From the NCBI RefSeq assembly GCF_001027925.1, contig NZ_LECT01000023.1, positions 1 to 64,000 on the forward strand: 64,000 nt of DNA, read 5' to 3'. Source of the DNA: Rhodopirellula islandica. GTDB taxonomy: Bacteria; Planctomycetota; Planctomycetia; Pirellulales; Pirellulaceae. Position numbers and translations under genes: made by a program. Every line of letters begins with the position of its first letter. Position 1 is the first letter of the stretch. The notes below the pieces were generated by a model that saw nothing but the letters and a program-made list of their open reading frames with translations, was not told the origin of the DNA and did not search any database. Below are positions 29,800 through 39,320 of this stretch, piece by piece.

Positions 29800-31091
29800 G
29801 TCTCAGATCGACTCTCGCGTGAACGACGACGTCGCCCGGTTTTCGCGAAACGGTCTCGCACATCCGAAACGGCTTGCAAGAACACGTCGACTTCATCGAT
29901 CGTGTTGTAGAAATAGCAACTCGCTCGCGAGGTCGCGGAGACCCCAATCGCATTGTGCAGAGGCATCGTGCAATGGTGCCCTGCGCGAACCGCCACGCCC
30001 TGACCATCGAGAAACTGGGACACGTCGTGTGCGTGAACCCCTTCGACCACAAAGCTATTGATCCCGCCTTTGTGCTTGGGCGTCGGCCCGATCACACGGA
30101 CGCCAGCGATCTCACGAAGCCCCGCGTCGGCACGCGAACCAAGCTGACGTTCATGGGCATGAATGTTGTCCATGCCGATCTGGAGCAGGTACTTCACTGC
30201 CGCTTCCAGACCAATCGCTTCGACAATCGGCGGCGTGCCAGCTTCGAATTTCTCGGGCAAGGAATGGGACGTGAACCCATCCGTCGTGACCGTGTCGATC
30301 ATCCCGCCACCACCCAAAAACGGAGGCATGGAATCCAACAAACTTTCGCGTCCCCAGAGCACGCCGATTCCGGTCGGTCCACAAACCTTGTGGCCGCTGA
30401 AGACGACAAAGTCCGCCCCCCAGTCCTGCACATCCAGCTGCCAGTGCGGGGCGGCTTGCGCTGCGTCAATCAACACGGTCGCACCCACATCATGAGCCAG
30501 CTGGGTCCAGCGTTTGACCGGGTACTCGGTGCCGAGCGTGTTGCTGGCGGCACCAAACGCGAACAACTTGGGTTGGTGCGTCTGAATCGCGGAAGCAACC
30601 GCCTCATCATCGATCAAAAAGTCGTCGTTGATCGCGATGAACTCCACCCGGCAACCGACACGTTCGGCCAACTGATGCCAAGGAACGATGTTCGCGTGGT
30701 GTTCGCTGATCAGCAACAGAATCACGTCGCCTGACGAAAGATTCTGGTCGCCCCAGGATCTCGCCACCGTGTTGATCGCGGCGGTGGTTCCCGCGGCAAA
30801 GACGACCTCGCTGGTCGTCGACGCGTTCATGAACGAAGCCACAGTCGCGCGTGCGTTTTCGTAGGCTCCTGTCGACGCTTCGCTCAACGTGTGAATCCCA
30901 CGATGAACGTTGCTGTAGTATTCCCGATAGCATCGACTCATCGCATCGATGACGGCATTGGGACGCTGCGTGGTGGCCGCGTTGTCGAAATACACCAGCG
31001 GTCGACCACTGGCCGATTGAGTGTTCAAAATGGGGAAGTCGTCACGGATTTTCGCGACGTCCAACGGCGAGGTGGATGTGGTCACACTCAC
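29796..31091 (-). CDS. sufS: Cysteine desulfurase SufS
   Basis: 431 residues of a class V aminotransferase fold. VYFDNAATTQRPNAVIDAM is the N-terminal signature, FSGHKVCGPTGIGVLWG carries the PLP-binding Lys, and AGHHCTMPLH the sulfur-accepting Cys. The enzyme takes sulfur from cysteine for iron-sulfur cluster assembly in the cytoplasm. It overlaps sufU by four bases upstream and xseA by four downstream, so the three genes are one transcript. The pairing with SufU, not SufE, places it in the SufS-SufU type, where SufU is the zinc-dependent sulfur acceptor. Confidence 0.96.
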   Translation of the reverse strand: MSVTTSTSPLDVAKIRDDFPILNTQSASGRPLVYFDNAATTQRPNAVIDAMSRCYREYYSNVHRGIHTLSEASTGAYENARATVASFMNASTTSEVVFAAGTTAAINTVARSWGDQNLSSGDVILLLISEHHANIVPWHQLAERVGCRVEFIAINDDFLIDDEAVASAIQTHQPKLFAFGAASNTLGTEYPVKRWTQLAHDVGATVLIDAAQAAPHWQLDVQDWGADFVVFSGHKVCGPTGIGVLWGRESLLDSMPPFLGGGGMIDTVTTDGFTSHSLPEKFEAGTPPIVEAIGLEAAVKYLLQIGMDNIHAHERQLGSRADAGLREIAGVRVIGPTPKHKGGINSFVVEGVHAHDVSQFLDGQGVAVRAGHHCTMPLHNAIGVSATSRASCYFYNTIDEVDVFLQAVSDVRDRFAKTGRRRRSRESRSET

Positions 31092-31522
31092 TGCTCTTCC
31101 CCAAGCGATGGGCCGCCCGGTGCGGAGGAATCACCGTCTTCGTTGACTGGGGAATGCAACGCCGATTGCAGAATCTTCCACGACAATAAGCAGCATTTTT
31201 GGCGATTGGGGGTCAGCTTGGGACCGAACAACTCCAGCATTTCTTCCGCCGTGAAAGCCTTCACTTCGTCAACCGTTTTGCCTTCCATCAGCTCAATCAG
31301 CATCGACGCGGAGGCCTGGCTGATCACACAGCCCTCGCCTTCAAACCAAGCCTCTGACACCTTCCCGGAATCATCCAGCCGCAATGTGATCACAATTCGA
31401 TCACCGCACAACGGGTTCTTTCCCTCGTCCATGTGGCTGGCGGAATCCAGCGTCCCGTGGTGGTAAGGATCTTCGTAGTGATCTAGCACGTGCTCTTCGT
31501 AAATGTCCTGCTCGTTCGGCAT
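31088..31522 (-). CDS. sufU: SufU iron-sulfur assembly sulfurtransferase
   Basis: 144 residues with the IscU-like fold: IYEEHVLDHYEDPYHHG at the start, NPLCGDRI (first Cys and Asp), GEGCVISQASASM (second Cys) and KCCLLSWKIL (third Cys), the Zn ligand set of SufU. The 20-residue insert between the second and third Cys motifs fits SufU, not IscU. A polar tail ends the protein. It is the first gene of the sufU-sufS-xseA unit and accepts persulfide sulfur from SufS. Confidence 0.94.
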   Translation of the reverse strand: MPNEQDIYEEHVLDHYEDPYHHGTLDSASHMDEGKNPLCGDRIVITLRLDDSGKVSEAWFEGEGCVISQASASMLIELMEGKTVDEVKAFTAEEMLELFGPKLTPNRQKCCLLSWKILQSALHSPVNEDGDSSAPGGPSLGEEQ

Positions 31523-31641
31523 GTTCGAATGGTATGGCGTGTGTGTTCGATCGGTGGAGTCGCGTCAGGGATTGGCTACGGTGCAACCTCCGTGCAGCGA
31601 GTCTGATTTCACCCGTCTCCTATTTAACTCTATGCGAGTTG

Positions 31642-32430
31642 TCAAAAAAGGGAAGCGGGGCTTTCGGCGGAGCACACCTCTCCATTGCTCGCCGTGACGG
31701 CCCAGCCGGACTCAACCGCCTGTGAAAGCATGGCGAACACCTTTTCAAGGTTCTTCCACTGTTCGTTTTCCTCGATTTCCCAGCTGTGCCCCCACAGATG
31801 GAACACGCCCCCTGTTTGAGCTGCCCGCGCCAGCATCACCTCGGCCAATCCCATCCAATCCGTCTTCCCCGCGATCGTCCATGCGTAGTGAAGGGGCGTC
31901 CAGGAGGCTCGTTTGATCGCGTTTCGAACGTAGACCGAACGCGGGTGCGGGTGAGCCTGCACGGAAGTCGGCATTGATGACAACTCCCAGCCCTTGTCGC
32001 CGCGAACGTAGTCGCCGCGAACACGGCGTTTGGGCGGATCGACTCGCAGCAACTCCACCGTTCGATAGCCGATGAAACCATGGCGAGCGATCGCGTTGAC
32101 GTGTTCCCGTTGGTACTTTCCCAGCGGCGGGCAAAACATCGCACACGATTGCCCGGTCACATCCGCAACCCAAGCCCCGCTGTCATGAATCTGCCGTTCG
32201 GCCTCCACGTCCGGCAACGTCGTCAATGCCAAGTGCTCCATCGTGTGAGCGCCGATCTCAAACCGCTGGCTCAACTCACGGATCTTCTCTTCGGGCAATG
32301 TCTCCAGCTGTGAATTGCGAGGGATGTAGAACGTGGCCGCCAAGCCGTAACGATCCAGCAACTCAGCCAAGCGTTGATCCTGAGGATGTCCGTCGTCCCA
32401 GCTTGTCGTGATCACGCATCGGTTCGTCAT
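31642..32430 (-). CDS. Polysaccharide deacetylase family protein
   Basis: 262 residues from the ATG at 32430 (MTNRCVITTSWDDGHPQD). The start lies 68 bp inside the preceding glycosyltransferase gene in another frame; extending further upstream gives only an Arg-rich lead. NodB-type motifs are present: TTSWDDGH with the metal-binding Asp and EIGAHTMEHLALT with the two His. It ends in HLWGHSWEIEE, a late conserved His motif. Cytoplasmic by sequence (no signal peptide). It belongs with the GT4 and chain-length genes upstream, a small exopolysaccharide locus in which it could trim acetyl groups. Confidence 0.88.
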   Translation of the reverse strand: MTNRCVITTSWDDGHPQDQRLAELLDRYGLAATFYIPRNSQLETLPEEKIRELSQRFEIGAHTMEHLALTTLPDVEAERQIHDSGAWVADVTGQSCAMFCPPLGKYQREHVNAIARHGFIGYRTVELLRVDPPKRRVRGDYVRGDKGWELSSMPTSVQAHPHPRSVYVRNAIKRASWTPLHYAWTIAGKTDWMGLAEVMLARAAQTGGVFHLWGHSWEIEENEQWKNLEKVFAMLSQAVESGWAVTASNGEVCSAESPASLF

Positions 32431-33736
32431 GAGCCTGTTCAGGGTGCGAGATGTTTTCGGAGGAATCGGTTTCGTTTTGCGAGGGCGACGCCTCCGAAAC
32501 ACGAGGCACGTTCGCTGCATTGGCCGGGTGCTGCGAATCAATTCGCAAATCCGGAGCGCCGTTGCGGCTCACTTGGTTTCGTCCGCGTGCGGTCAAAGCG
32601 TCTTGATAGATCGCCATCAGTTGATCGTGGTTGATCGCCGCGGTGTACTTGGACTCATACTCCCGGCGAGCCATTTCACGCATCGCGATGGTTTGCTCCG
32701 CGTTCTCAACAAAACGATCCACCACCGAGGCCAGTTCCTCCGCGTCACCGCTGCGAAACAAAGCCCCCACGGATGGGTGTACTAGCTCAGCTTGACCGCC
32801 TTGGTTCGCGCACACAACCGGTGTTCCGCAGGCATACGCTTCGACCACCACCCGGCCGAACGATTCCGCACAGTGAGACGGCAAAATCAACATCGCCGCG
32901 TCAGCCATCGTCCGATAGACCGCCGCCTGGTCCAAACGGCCCAAGTACTCCACGTTTTCCCGCGGTCGATCCACCAAGTGCTTGAGCGGACCGTCCCCGA
33001 TCACCTTCAGCGGGATGGGCTGGGTCAGCCGGTCCCAAGCATCCAGCAGAACTTTCAATCCTTTTTCTTCACTCAAACGGCCCACAAACAGGGCGTAACC
33101 ACCGTCCCCTTCCCCGAGCGGAAGGTCCGATTCAACGAAGTGAGGCTTGACAGCGATCGGAGGCATTGGATGCCCCGATTCCTCGTAACGGGTTTTGACA
33201 AACTGGGTCGGTGCGATCGCGACATCGAGATAACGCTGATACGTCTTTCGTGTCCGATGCAACCAATTTTTCACGGCGACAACGCCCGACGCCAATCGGC
33301 TCTCGTGAAAACAGGCATGGCGAATTGCGGGAGCCGCAAACCGTGCGGCGACACACTCCGTGCAAGGTCGCCCGTCCCGAAAACACACCGCCTTGGGACA
33401 CAAAATCCGCGAATTATGCAGTGTCAAAACGGTCGCAGCCCCGGCCTGATGAGCCGCCTTGATCGCAGCCGGCGAGATCGCTGGGAACGTGTTGTGGAAA
33501 TGCACCACGTCGATCTGCTTCTGCTTCACGATCGCCTGGATTTCGCGGGCGATGGCCGAATTCCAAACCGTCATCCGAGCATTTGTGATCGCTCCCGCAC
33601 CAGACATCGAATCGTTCAGACGCGTGAACCGTGTGACCTCATGGCCAAACGATTCCAACAATTGCGTTTCAGCATCGAATACAACATCCTCTCCGCCACG
33701 AAGGCGGTAATAGCTGTGAACGGCAAGGATTCGCAT
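32363..33736 (-). CDS. Family 4 glycosyltransferase
   Basis: 457 residues with the GT-B fold. The N-domain starts MRILAVHSYYRLRGGEDVVF and includes VDVVHFHNTFPAISP-like text near 95-110. The C-domain has YALFVGRLSEEKGLKVLLDAW and SHCAESFGRVVVEAYACGTPVVCAN, the nucleotide-sugar site of GT4 enzymes with the E-x7-E pair. A cysteine cluster (CPKAVCFRDGRPCTECVAARF) is typical of the subgroup. The last 70 residues are polar and low complexity, and the gene overlaps the deacetylase by 68 bp. It transfers a sugar from a nucleotide donor during surface polysaccharide synthesis. Confidence 0.93.
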   Translation of the reverse strand: MRILAVHSYYRLRGGEDVVFDAETQLLESFGHEVTRFTRLNDSMSGAGAITNARMTVWNSAIAREIQAIVKQKQIDVVHFHNTFPAISPAAIKAAHQAGAATVLTLHNSRILCPKAVCFRDGRPCTECVAARFAAPAIRHACFHESRLASGVVAVKNWLHRTRKTYQRYLDVAIAPTQFVKTRYEESGHPMPPIAVKPHFVESDLPLGEGDGGYALFVGRLSEEKGLKVLLDAWDRLTQPIPLKVIGDGPLKHLVDRPRENVEYLGRLDQAAVYRTMADAAMLILPSHCAESFGRVVVEAYACGTPVVCANQGGQAELVHPSVGALFRSGDAEELASVVDRFVENAEQTIAMREMARREYESKYTAAINHDQLMAIYQDALTARGRNQVSRNGAPDLRIDSQHPANAANVPRVSEASPSQNETDSSENISHPEQAHDEPMRDHDKLGRRTSSGSTLG

Positions 33737-33815
33737 GGCGATGATGGGCGCCGTGGGTCAGCGAGGAAATGGAGGCAAACGAGTGAGGATTTCGCGATTC
33801 AATGGAAACATTCGT

Positions 33816-35504
33816 TTAGCGGGGTACCGTCGTCAACCCGCCATTTTCTTCGGTTTCGGCCGCAGGTTCCGATTCAGGAGGTTTGTTGAACCCGCGAACG
33901 CTGTCGGTTCCGCGGTAGCGCCCGTGTCCCGCATCGCTTCGGCGGCGAGTGGGCGGTTGCCGATTGGTGTCCATTTCGGCTGAATGAGGCGTCGCCAGCA
34001 ACCCGCGAATCAGGGCTTGGACAATTCCAAATCCCACCGCCAGCATTGCCGCCAACACCAACAGAATCGAACGTTTCGGTTTGACCTTCTTGAGGCCCAA
34101 CGAGGGTTCTTGGACGACAGCGATTTCACTGACGGCACCCGACGACAGTTGATCGATCAACCGAGCGTTGTCGCGATTCTCAGCCGTCCGCATGTACTCG
34201 GCTTCCGCCAACGCGGTTTCCCAGCCCAGCTCGGCCAATTGCACCTCGTCCCGGTTCAATTGCGTCAGTTCTTCCTTCAGAAACTCCGCTTGCGACTTCA
34301 GGTTCTCATGCTTGGATTCCAAACCAGACAGCCGAGTTTCGGTCTGCTGCAGCGACATCACCAGTGCCTGCCGAACCGGATTGGTCGACTCGGTCGTCTG
34401 AGGCCGCTCGCCTTGCTCCGATTGTGAGATCTCGGTTGCCGCTTCCAGTTGTTCTCGCAACACTTTGAGCTTGGGATGGTCGTCACTCAACTTCAGTGAT
34501 TGTTCCTTGTAGCGAACTTCCAACTCATACAACGCCTGACGCATCGAGTCGCCGGTCGCTTTGGGAATCCCACGAATCGTTTGCGTTTGCAACGTTTCCG
34601 GCTGCTCGCCGACCTGTTCGATCAATCGAGCTCGCTCCGACACCGCGGATGCCAGTTCATACTCGACGTCCACCAAATTGCTTTCGACCTGGCTGATCAG
34701 GGAACGCAACGCCGACTGAGCCGAGCCGATGTCGATGATACCGCGTTCGGTTTTGGCAACTCGAAGCTTTTCTTTTGCCTCCACCGCTCGCTTGTAAGAC
34801 AACTTGGATTGCTCTTCGAAGAACTCCGACGACCCGAGTGAACTGTGGGCCATCGCGTGGTGCTGGCGATAGATCTGAACCAACGCCCTGAGCAAATCAC
34901 GCGACAAGAAGGGGTCCTCCGACCGGACCTCCAAATCGATCGTGTAGGCATCCTTGGCCATGTACAAATTCATCGATTCCTGAAACGCATTGATCGCCAT
35001 CTCTTCGGCGAGCTGAGCTTCCACTTCTTCCGCCGACAAATCGCCCATGGGTTTTGCGGCCCCGCTGGGCACCATCGAACTGATCTTCTGCATCGTCTTG
35101 GACAGCAAGCTGCGTGGTTCCAAGATCCTTTCAACGCCAACCTTTTTGACCACTTTTTGAGCGATCGCTCGCGACTGCAACATCTCTCGAACACTGTTGA
35201 CCTGCGACGCCCGACTGTCTTGCAGCGAAACGGTTGGCGAAAGCGTCGCCGTGGGATCCATCGAGACGGCGCCGCGTCCCAATCGAATCAACAATTGACT
35301 ATAGGAATCAAACTGGGCCGGGATCAAGAAGACCCCCAGCGCCAACACGGGCAGCAACACGATCGTCCACAACACCGCTGACAATCGGTGGCGAGCAACC
35401 GCCCGCCAGAGGTCATTCAGACGCAATGGGCGGAAATGATCGGCTTCGGCAAAGGAACGTTCATTCATGTTGCGAGATGCAGCAAGAGACGGAAACGATG
35501 ACAA
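33816..35504 (-). CDS. Polysaccharide chain-length determinant (Wzz/GumC-like)
   Basis: 562 residues. The true start may be the ATG at 35468 (MNERSFAEADHFRPL), as neither ATG has a good ribosome site. A first membrane helix at about 44-63 (AVLWTIVLLPVLALGVFLIP) is followed by a periplasmic Wzz-type domain and long coiled coils (residues 240-460). The second helix near 498-516 (RSILLVLAAMLAVGFGIVQAL) precedes a basic cytoplasmic tail. No Walker-type kinase domain is present, so it is the GumC type, not the fused Wzc type. It lies 79 bp upstream of the GT4 gene and sets chain length during export. Confidence 0.88.
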   Translation of the reverse strand: MSSFPSLAASRNMNERSFAEADHFRPLRLNDLWRAVARHRLSAVLWTIVLLPVLALGVFLIPAQFDSYSQLLIRLGRGAVSMDPTATLSPTVSLQDSRASQVNSVREMLQSRAIAQKVVKKVGVERILEPRSLLSKTMQKISSMVPSGAAKPMGDLSAEEVEAQLAEEMAINAFQESMNLYMAKDAYTIDLEVRSEDPFLSRDLLRALVQIYRQHHAMAHSSLGSSEFFEEQSKLSYKRAVEAKEKLRVAKTERGIIDIGSAQSALRSLISQVESNLVDVEYELASAVSERARLIEQVGEQPETLQTQTIRGIPKATGDSMRQALYELEVRYKEQSLKLSDDHPKLKVLREQLEAATEISQSEQGERPQTTESTNPVRQALVMSLQQTETRLSGLESKHENLKSQAEFLKEELTQLNRDEVQLAELGWETALAEAEYMRTAENRDNARLIDQLSSGAVSEIAVVQEPSLGLKKVKPKRSILLVLAAMLAVGFGIVQALIRGLLATPHSAEMDTNRQPPTRRRSDAGHGRYRGTDSVRGFNKPPESEPAAETEENGGLTTVPR

Positions 35505-35756
35505 TGAGTGGAGCGACTTTGACCAGACTCAGCAGCGCCGCCGTCCAGAACAAACGGATTCCAACCCCAGAATCCGCCCGACTCAGTCTAATCCGATGTC
35601 AGCCGAACGAGAGGGGCAAGCTTGTCGGACACGCGTTTTTGCGACATCAAAACGCCTCCAGGCATCATTCGCCGCCCCTCCGCCATGGTCAATCGCCCCG
35701 CCAAGCCGAGAATCGATCCCAAACGACCTCTCAAAGCTCGGAAATTCGATCGGCGC

Positions 35757-35803
35757 ATAAAAAAACCGACAGGCTGGATCCATCGATCCGACCTGCCGGT
35801 CCA
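35757..35803 (-). terminator. Intrinsic terminator in the gap before the Wzz-like gene
   Basis: On the minus strand, an imperfect 15-bp stem (two mismatches, four-base loop) is followed by seven T. It lies about 315 bp past the stop of the 36116 gene, so it may end that transcript after a long 3' tail or end a small RNA. The 611-bp gap 35505-36115 holds no other feature I can support. Confidence 0.6.
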
Positions 35804-36115
35804 ATTCAGTAACAGCCACTCGGCGGCAAGAGTGAAGCCGCTGGGAGAAACGCGTGGATCTCGACGTGCTACTGCACAAGTCTTTGTTGATCCAGGCGTG
35901 CCCGAAAAATGAACCCTCTGCCGGTGTTATGTGACTGCACCTAACAGACCTCAAAAGATCTGCTGCTTGCATTTTAGGCGTCGTAGCCGATGCAGCAAGG
36001 TTGATCGGCCAATTACTTGCCGGATCTGATCCAATTCTGCCAATTTGTGCGATTCACGCCAAACTGTCCCACCCGATTTCTGTCCGGTTTCGTCGCGAGA
36101 AAACCACGTGTCAGC

Positions 36116-36775
36116 TCAACGGATCAGCCAATCGCGGAAGCCTTCGACAAATTGGTCGCCGCGTCCCATCACGCTTCGAACCAGCAGGACCAGCATTGCG
36201 ATCGCCACCAACAACGCTCCCCAGCCACGCCTCGGGGATGGCGGTGCGATTCCGCGAACCTGAACTCGCAACTGTCCAAGCAAATGATTCCAAAACGACA
36301 GCGGCAACATTGGCTCAAATGCCAACACGCTGACGCAGTCCAGCCCTTGGTGACCTTCAATTCTCAGGTGGGCACCAAATTGTGGCAAATGAACCTGCGC
36401 CTTCCGTTCATCTCCCGTCGCCGCCGAATCGATCGCTTGAGCCGCTCGCATCAATGCGGGATACAGTTCCTCCGCCGTTCGTCCATAAACCACCAATCGA
36501 GGTTCCCGAGTCAGGACGATCAGCCCGCACACCAGCACGTACAGCAACAACAACGGCAACCACACGTACGGGCCCAGAAAAATGGCGGACGCCCCGGGGA
36601 AGAACAACTGCATCGGGCCAATGGCGATCATTCCTGCGACAGCAAACAGAACAGCGGCCATGTCTCGCCCGCCCGTCGTCACCAACACCCGGCCGCTCAC
36701 GCGAATCAACGACAAGAGCAACAGGTACCCGATCAAAGGCAAGAAGGCGACGGTCAGGACAAACGGGTCGATCAC
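36116..36775 (-). CDS. Membrane protein of unknown function, coupled to antiporter gene
   Basis: 219 residues with three membrane helices in the first 110 (LTVAFLPLIGYLLLLSLI, AAVLFAVAGMIAIGPMQLFF, VWLPLLLLYVLVCGLIVLT), a cytoplasmic-looking domain (residues 112-180, AEELYPALMRAAQAIDSAAT) and a final helix (ALLVAIAMLVLLVRSVMG). No family recognised. The start overlaps the stop of the antiporter gene by four bases, so the two products are made together and may form one complex, for instance as an accessory subunit. Confidence 0.7.
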   Translation of the reverse strand: MIDPFVLTVAFLPLIGYLLLLSLIRVSGRVLVTTGGRDMAAVLFAVAGMIAIGPMQLFFPGASAIFLGPYVWLPLLLLYVLVCGLIVLTREPRLVVYGRTAEELYPALMRAAQAIDSAATGDERKAQVHLPQFGAHLRIEGHQGLDCVSVLAFEPMLPLSFWNHLLGQLRVQVRGIAPPSPRRGWGALLVAIAMLVLLVRSVMGRGDQFVEGFRDWLIR

Positions 36776-38718
36776 GACGTGGGCTCCTCGTTGCCGGCTT
36801 CCTTGGCACGCTCGCGACTGGTGTCCGCATCCGCGGCGCCGTCGTTGCTCGCGTCGCTCCGCTTCTTCGACGCCTTGACCGCGTGCTTCTCAGGTACCGG
36901 TGTGCTGCTGACCAACGCCAAGATCGTTTGCCCCGCCACCGGAACAAGCGGCGCATCGACGGTGTTGATGTTCAATCCGCCTTCCGCCGTGATCGCACAC
37001 AACACGGTTGTCACTTCACCATACGTCTCTTGAAAATCGGCAAAGGAGTACGACTCCGTCAGCTTTGTGGTCTTCAATGACGCTCCCGCCGCGTGCATTT
37101 CCGACAACCGTGTGAAGGTCAGCCCTTCGCCAAACAATTCCCGTCCCATCAAGTTCTTGGTCAACCCGCGACGTCCCGCCGCATTCTTCGTCTTGAATGT
37201 CAATTGATACAACCGCGACGACTCAAACATCGCGCGACATTCCCGCAGCGCCAATGAGTTGACTTCGTCATTGGGCGTCATCGCCAACAACCGACCGATC
37301 CCCGAGAGATCCAAATCTTCGCGGGCGTGCTCGTTCAGAATGTTGGCGCACTCGCCGCGAAGCCCGGCGATTCGAGCCTGACTGATTTTGTTGTAGTTCG
37401 TGTCGACAAGCAGCACCGGAATCCCTGCGGCGTTCAATTCGGTCGCGAAGTCTCGCACCCAAGCGTCCGCCCCCGCAATCAAAACACCACGGCTGGTTTC
37501 CTCTGCCAACTTCAACAACCGAGCCAGCGGGGACGCCGCAATTCCGTAAACCGCAACCGTTCCAATAATCACCAAGAACGTCACCGTCGCCAATTGTTCC
37601 GAACCCGGGATGTTCAAATCCGTGCGGCTTTCCATCGACAACGCAAACACACTGCTCACCGCCGCCGCAACAATCCCGCGAGGTGCCAACCCGGCGATGA
37701 ACGTCTGCTCGCGATAGTTCAGCGGGCTTCGCAACAGAGACAAGTAAACGGACAGCGGACGCACGATGAAGATCAACGCGAGAATCAAACCAATCCCCGG
37801 CATCCCAATCGTGGCCAAGTCGGTCAAGTTGACACGCGACCCCAGCACGATGAACAGACAGCCAATCAGCAGTGTTCGCAGGTTCTCTTTCAACTCGATG
37901 ATGTGTTCAACATCAAAGTGCTTTTGGTTGGTCAACCAAATTCCCAACACCGTCACCGCGATCAAACCGGATTCGTGTGCCATCATGTTGCTCAGCGCGA
38001 ACAACAACAACGCCAGCGACAATGCGGCGACACCGTGCAAATGATCCGGCACCCAGTAACGACGCAGCGCCTGAGTCAGCAACGCTCCGCCGGCAACTCC
38101 CAGGCCCACACCGATCGCGGAGGTCAGCACCAGCGATTGCAACGCCCCAGACCAATGAGGCGCAGATTGCGCCAGCACCACCTCTTCGAACACCAGCACA
38201 GCCAACACAGCGCCGATGGGATCGATGACAATCCCTTCCCACTTCAAAGTCGATGCCACCCTGCGGCTCGGTTTGACTTGCCTCAGCAACGGACCGATCA
38301 CCGTCGGCCCTGTCACCACCAGGATCGCCCCCAGCAAAAAGCTCAGGTGCCAGTCAAATCCTAGGATCCAGTGGATCGCCAACGTGTTGCCGATGAAGGC
38401 CAAGGCAGCCCCCACCGTGCACAGCCTCAACGAAGATGAACCTGACTCTCGAAGCTCACTCAGCTTCAGCGTCAGCCCGCCTTCGAACATGATGACGGCG
38501 ACCGACAACGACACCAGCGGGAACAAAAGATTGGGCCCGGCTGTCTCATCGCCGCCCGTCAGATTGGCCAGCAACGCGTCAGGCTGGACAACAAAGTGCC
38601 CCAAACAAATTCCAAACAGAAGCAACAACAGAATGCTGGGCAGCTTCGTGCGCCACGCCAACCATTGAGCCGTCACCCCGAGCGTGGGCACGAGGGCCAG
38701 GTAGAGCAAAAAATCCAT
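36772..38718 (-). CDS. CPA-type Na+(K+)/H+ antiporter with RCK domain
   Basis: 648 residues. Twelve or so membrane segments fill residues 1-405, with AVIMFEGGLTLKLSEL and EGIVIDPIGAVLAVLVFE carrying the acidic ion-binding residues of CPA1 antiporters. Residues 413-530 form a TrkA-N/RCK Rossmann domain (RGVLIAGADAWVRDFATEL, then VDTNYNKISQARIAGL), and a TrkA-C-like stretch follows before a charged tail rich in Lys, Ser and Asp. The RCK domain would bind a nucleotide and gate transport. The downstream membrane protein is translationally coupled. Confidence 0.9.
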   Translation of the reverse strand: MDFLLYLALVPTLGVTAQWLAWRTKLPSILLLLLFGICLGHFVVQPDALLANLTGGDETAGPNLLFPLVSLSVAVIMFEGGLTLKLSELRESGSSSLRLCTVGAALAFIGNTLAIHWILGFDWHLSFLLGAILVVTGPTVIGPLLRQVKPSRRVASTLKWEGIVIDPIGAVLAVLVFEEVVLAQSAPHWSGALQSLVLTSAIGVGLGVAGGALLTQALRRYWVPDHLHGVAALSLALLLFALSNMMAHESGLIAVTVLGIWLTNQKHFDVEHIIELKENLRTLLIGCLFIVLGSRVNLTDLATIGMPGIGLILALIFIVRPLSVYLSLLRSPLNYREQTFIAGLAPRGIVAAAVSSVFALSMESRTDLNIPGSEQLATVTFLVIIGTVAVYGIAASPLARLLKLAEETSRGVLIAGADAWVRDFATELNAAGIPVLLVDTNYNKISQARIAGLRGECANILNEHAREDLDLSGIGRLLAMTPNDEVNSLALRECRAMFESSRLYQLTFKTKNAAGRRGLTKNLMGRELFGEGLTFTRLSEMHAAGASLKTTKLTESYSFADFQETYGEVTTVLCAITAEGGLNINTVDAPLVPVAGQTILALVSSTPVPEKHAVKASKKRSDASNDGAADADTSRERAKEAGNEEPTS

Positions 38719-38841
38719 GTGGCGGATGCGTCGGCAGAGTAGAAAGAGATCAGAAACCGCTCACAGGATATCTGCCGACACGACCGCCGCACAGCACCAA
38801 CGACCTCTGAGCAGCACTTCGAGATCAAACTTTCCGCAATC

Positions 38842-39246
38842 TCAGTAGGTCGGAACCGTCACAATTGGCTGGTCCTGGAACAATTTAATCGAAGGCAAGG
38901 TGATCCCACGTTTCTTGGCTTCGTACATCAACGCTCGCTCAAAGAACGGGAACGGATAATGCGAATCACGCCGAATGGCGTAGCGTTCAATTGCCACCAC
39001 CAAACGCAGATCCAACTTCCGCTCATTCACCCGCTTGGTGATCTCCAGCAAGTAATCCTGTTGTGGCTGGGTTGTGGCGTGCAGCCGGTTGACCAGACGC
39101 TCGTACAACTTGGCGGTGGAATCCCCCTGCGTCCCCATTTGACTGCGGGTGGTGATCTGAGCTTGCGCCGAAGGCGCGTCCGCCAACCCCAATCCCAGGC
39201 AAACGAACAACGAAGCGATGAACAGACGGTGATGTCGAGCCAACAT
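38842..39246 (-). CDS. Secreted hypothetical protein
   Basis: 134 residues with a signal peptide (LFIASLFVCLGLGLADAPSA, then QAQ). The mature part is helical and basic: AKLYERLVNRLHATTQPQQD, then RKLDLRLVVAIERYAIRR and FPFFERALMYEAKKRGI. No domain recognised. It lies 123 bp upstream of the antiporter gene on the same strand and may or may not belong to that unit. Confidence 0.65.
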   Translation of the reverse strand: MLARHHRLFIASLFVCLGLGLADAPSAQAQITTRSQMGTQGDSTAKLYERLVNRLHATTQPQQDYLLEITKRVNERKLDLRLVVAIERYAIRRDSHYPFPFFERALMYEAKKRGITLPSIKLFQDQPIVTVPTY

Positions 39247-39320
39247 GATGCGACCAAATTTCGCGGGAACACGTGCGAGAATCCTCGACCTGCATCGCTA
39301 GCAAAAACGCGTTGCGGGAA

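Noticed and set aside
37327..38364. 345-codon plus-strand frame opposite the antiporter
   Set aside because: Gln/Arg/His-rich antisense frame without hydrophobic pattern or ribosome site.
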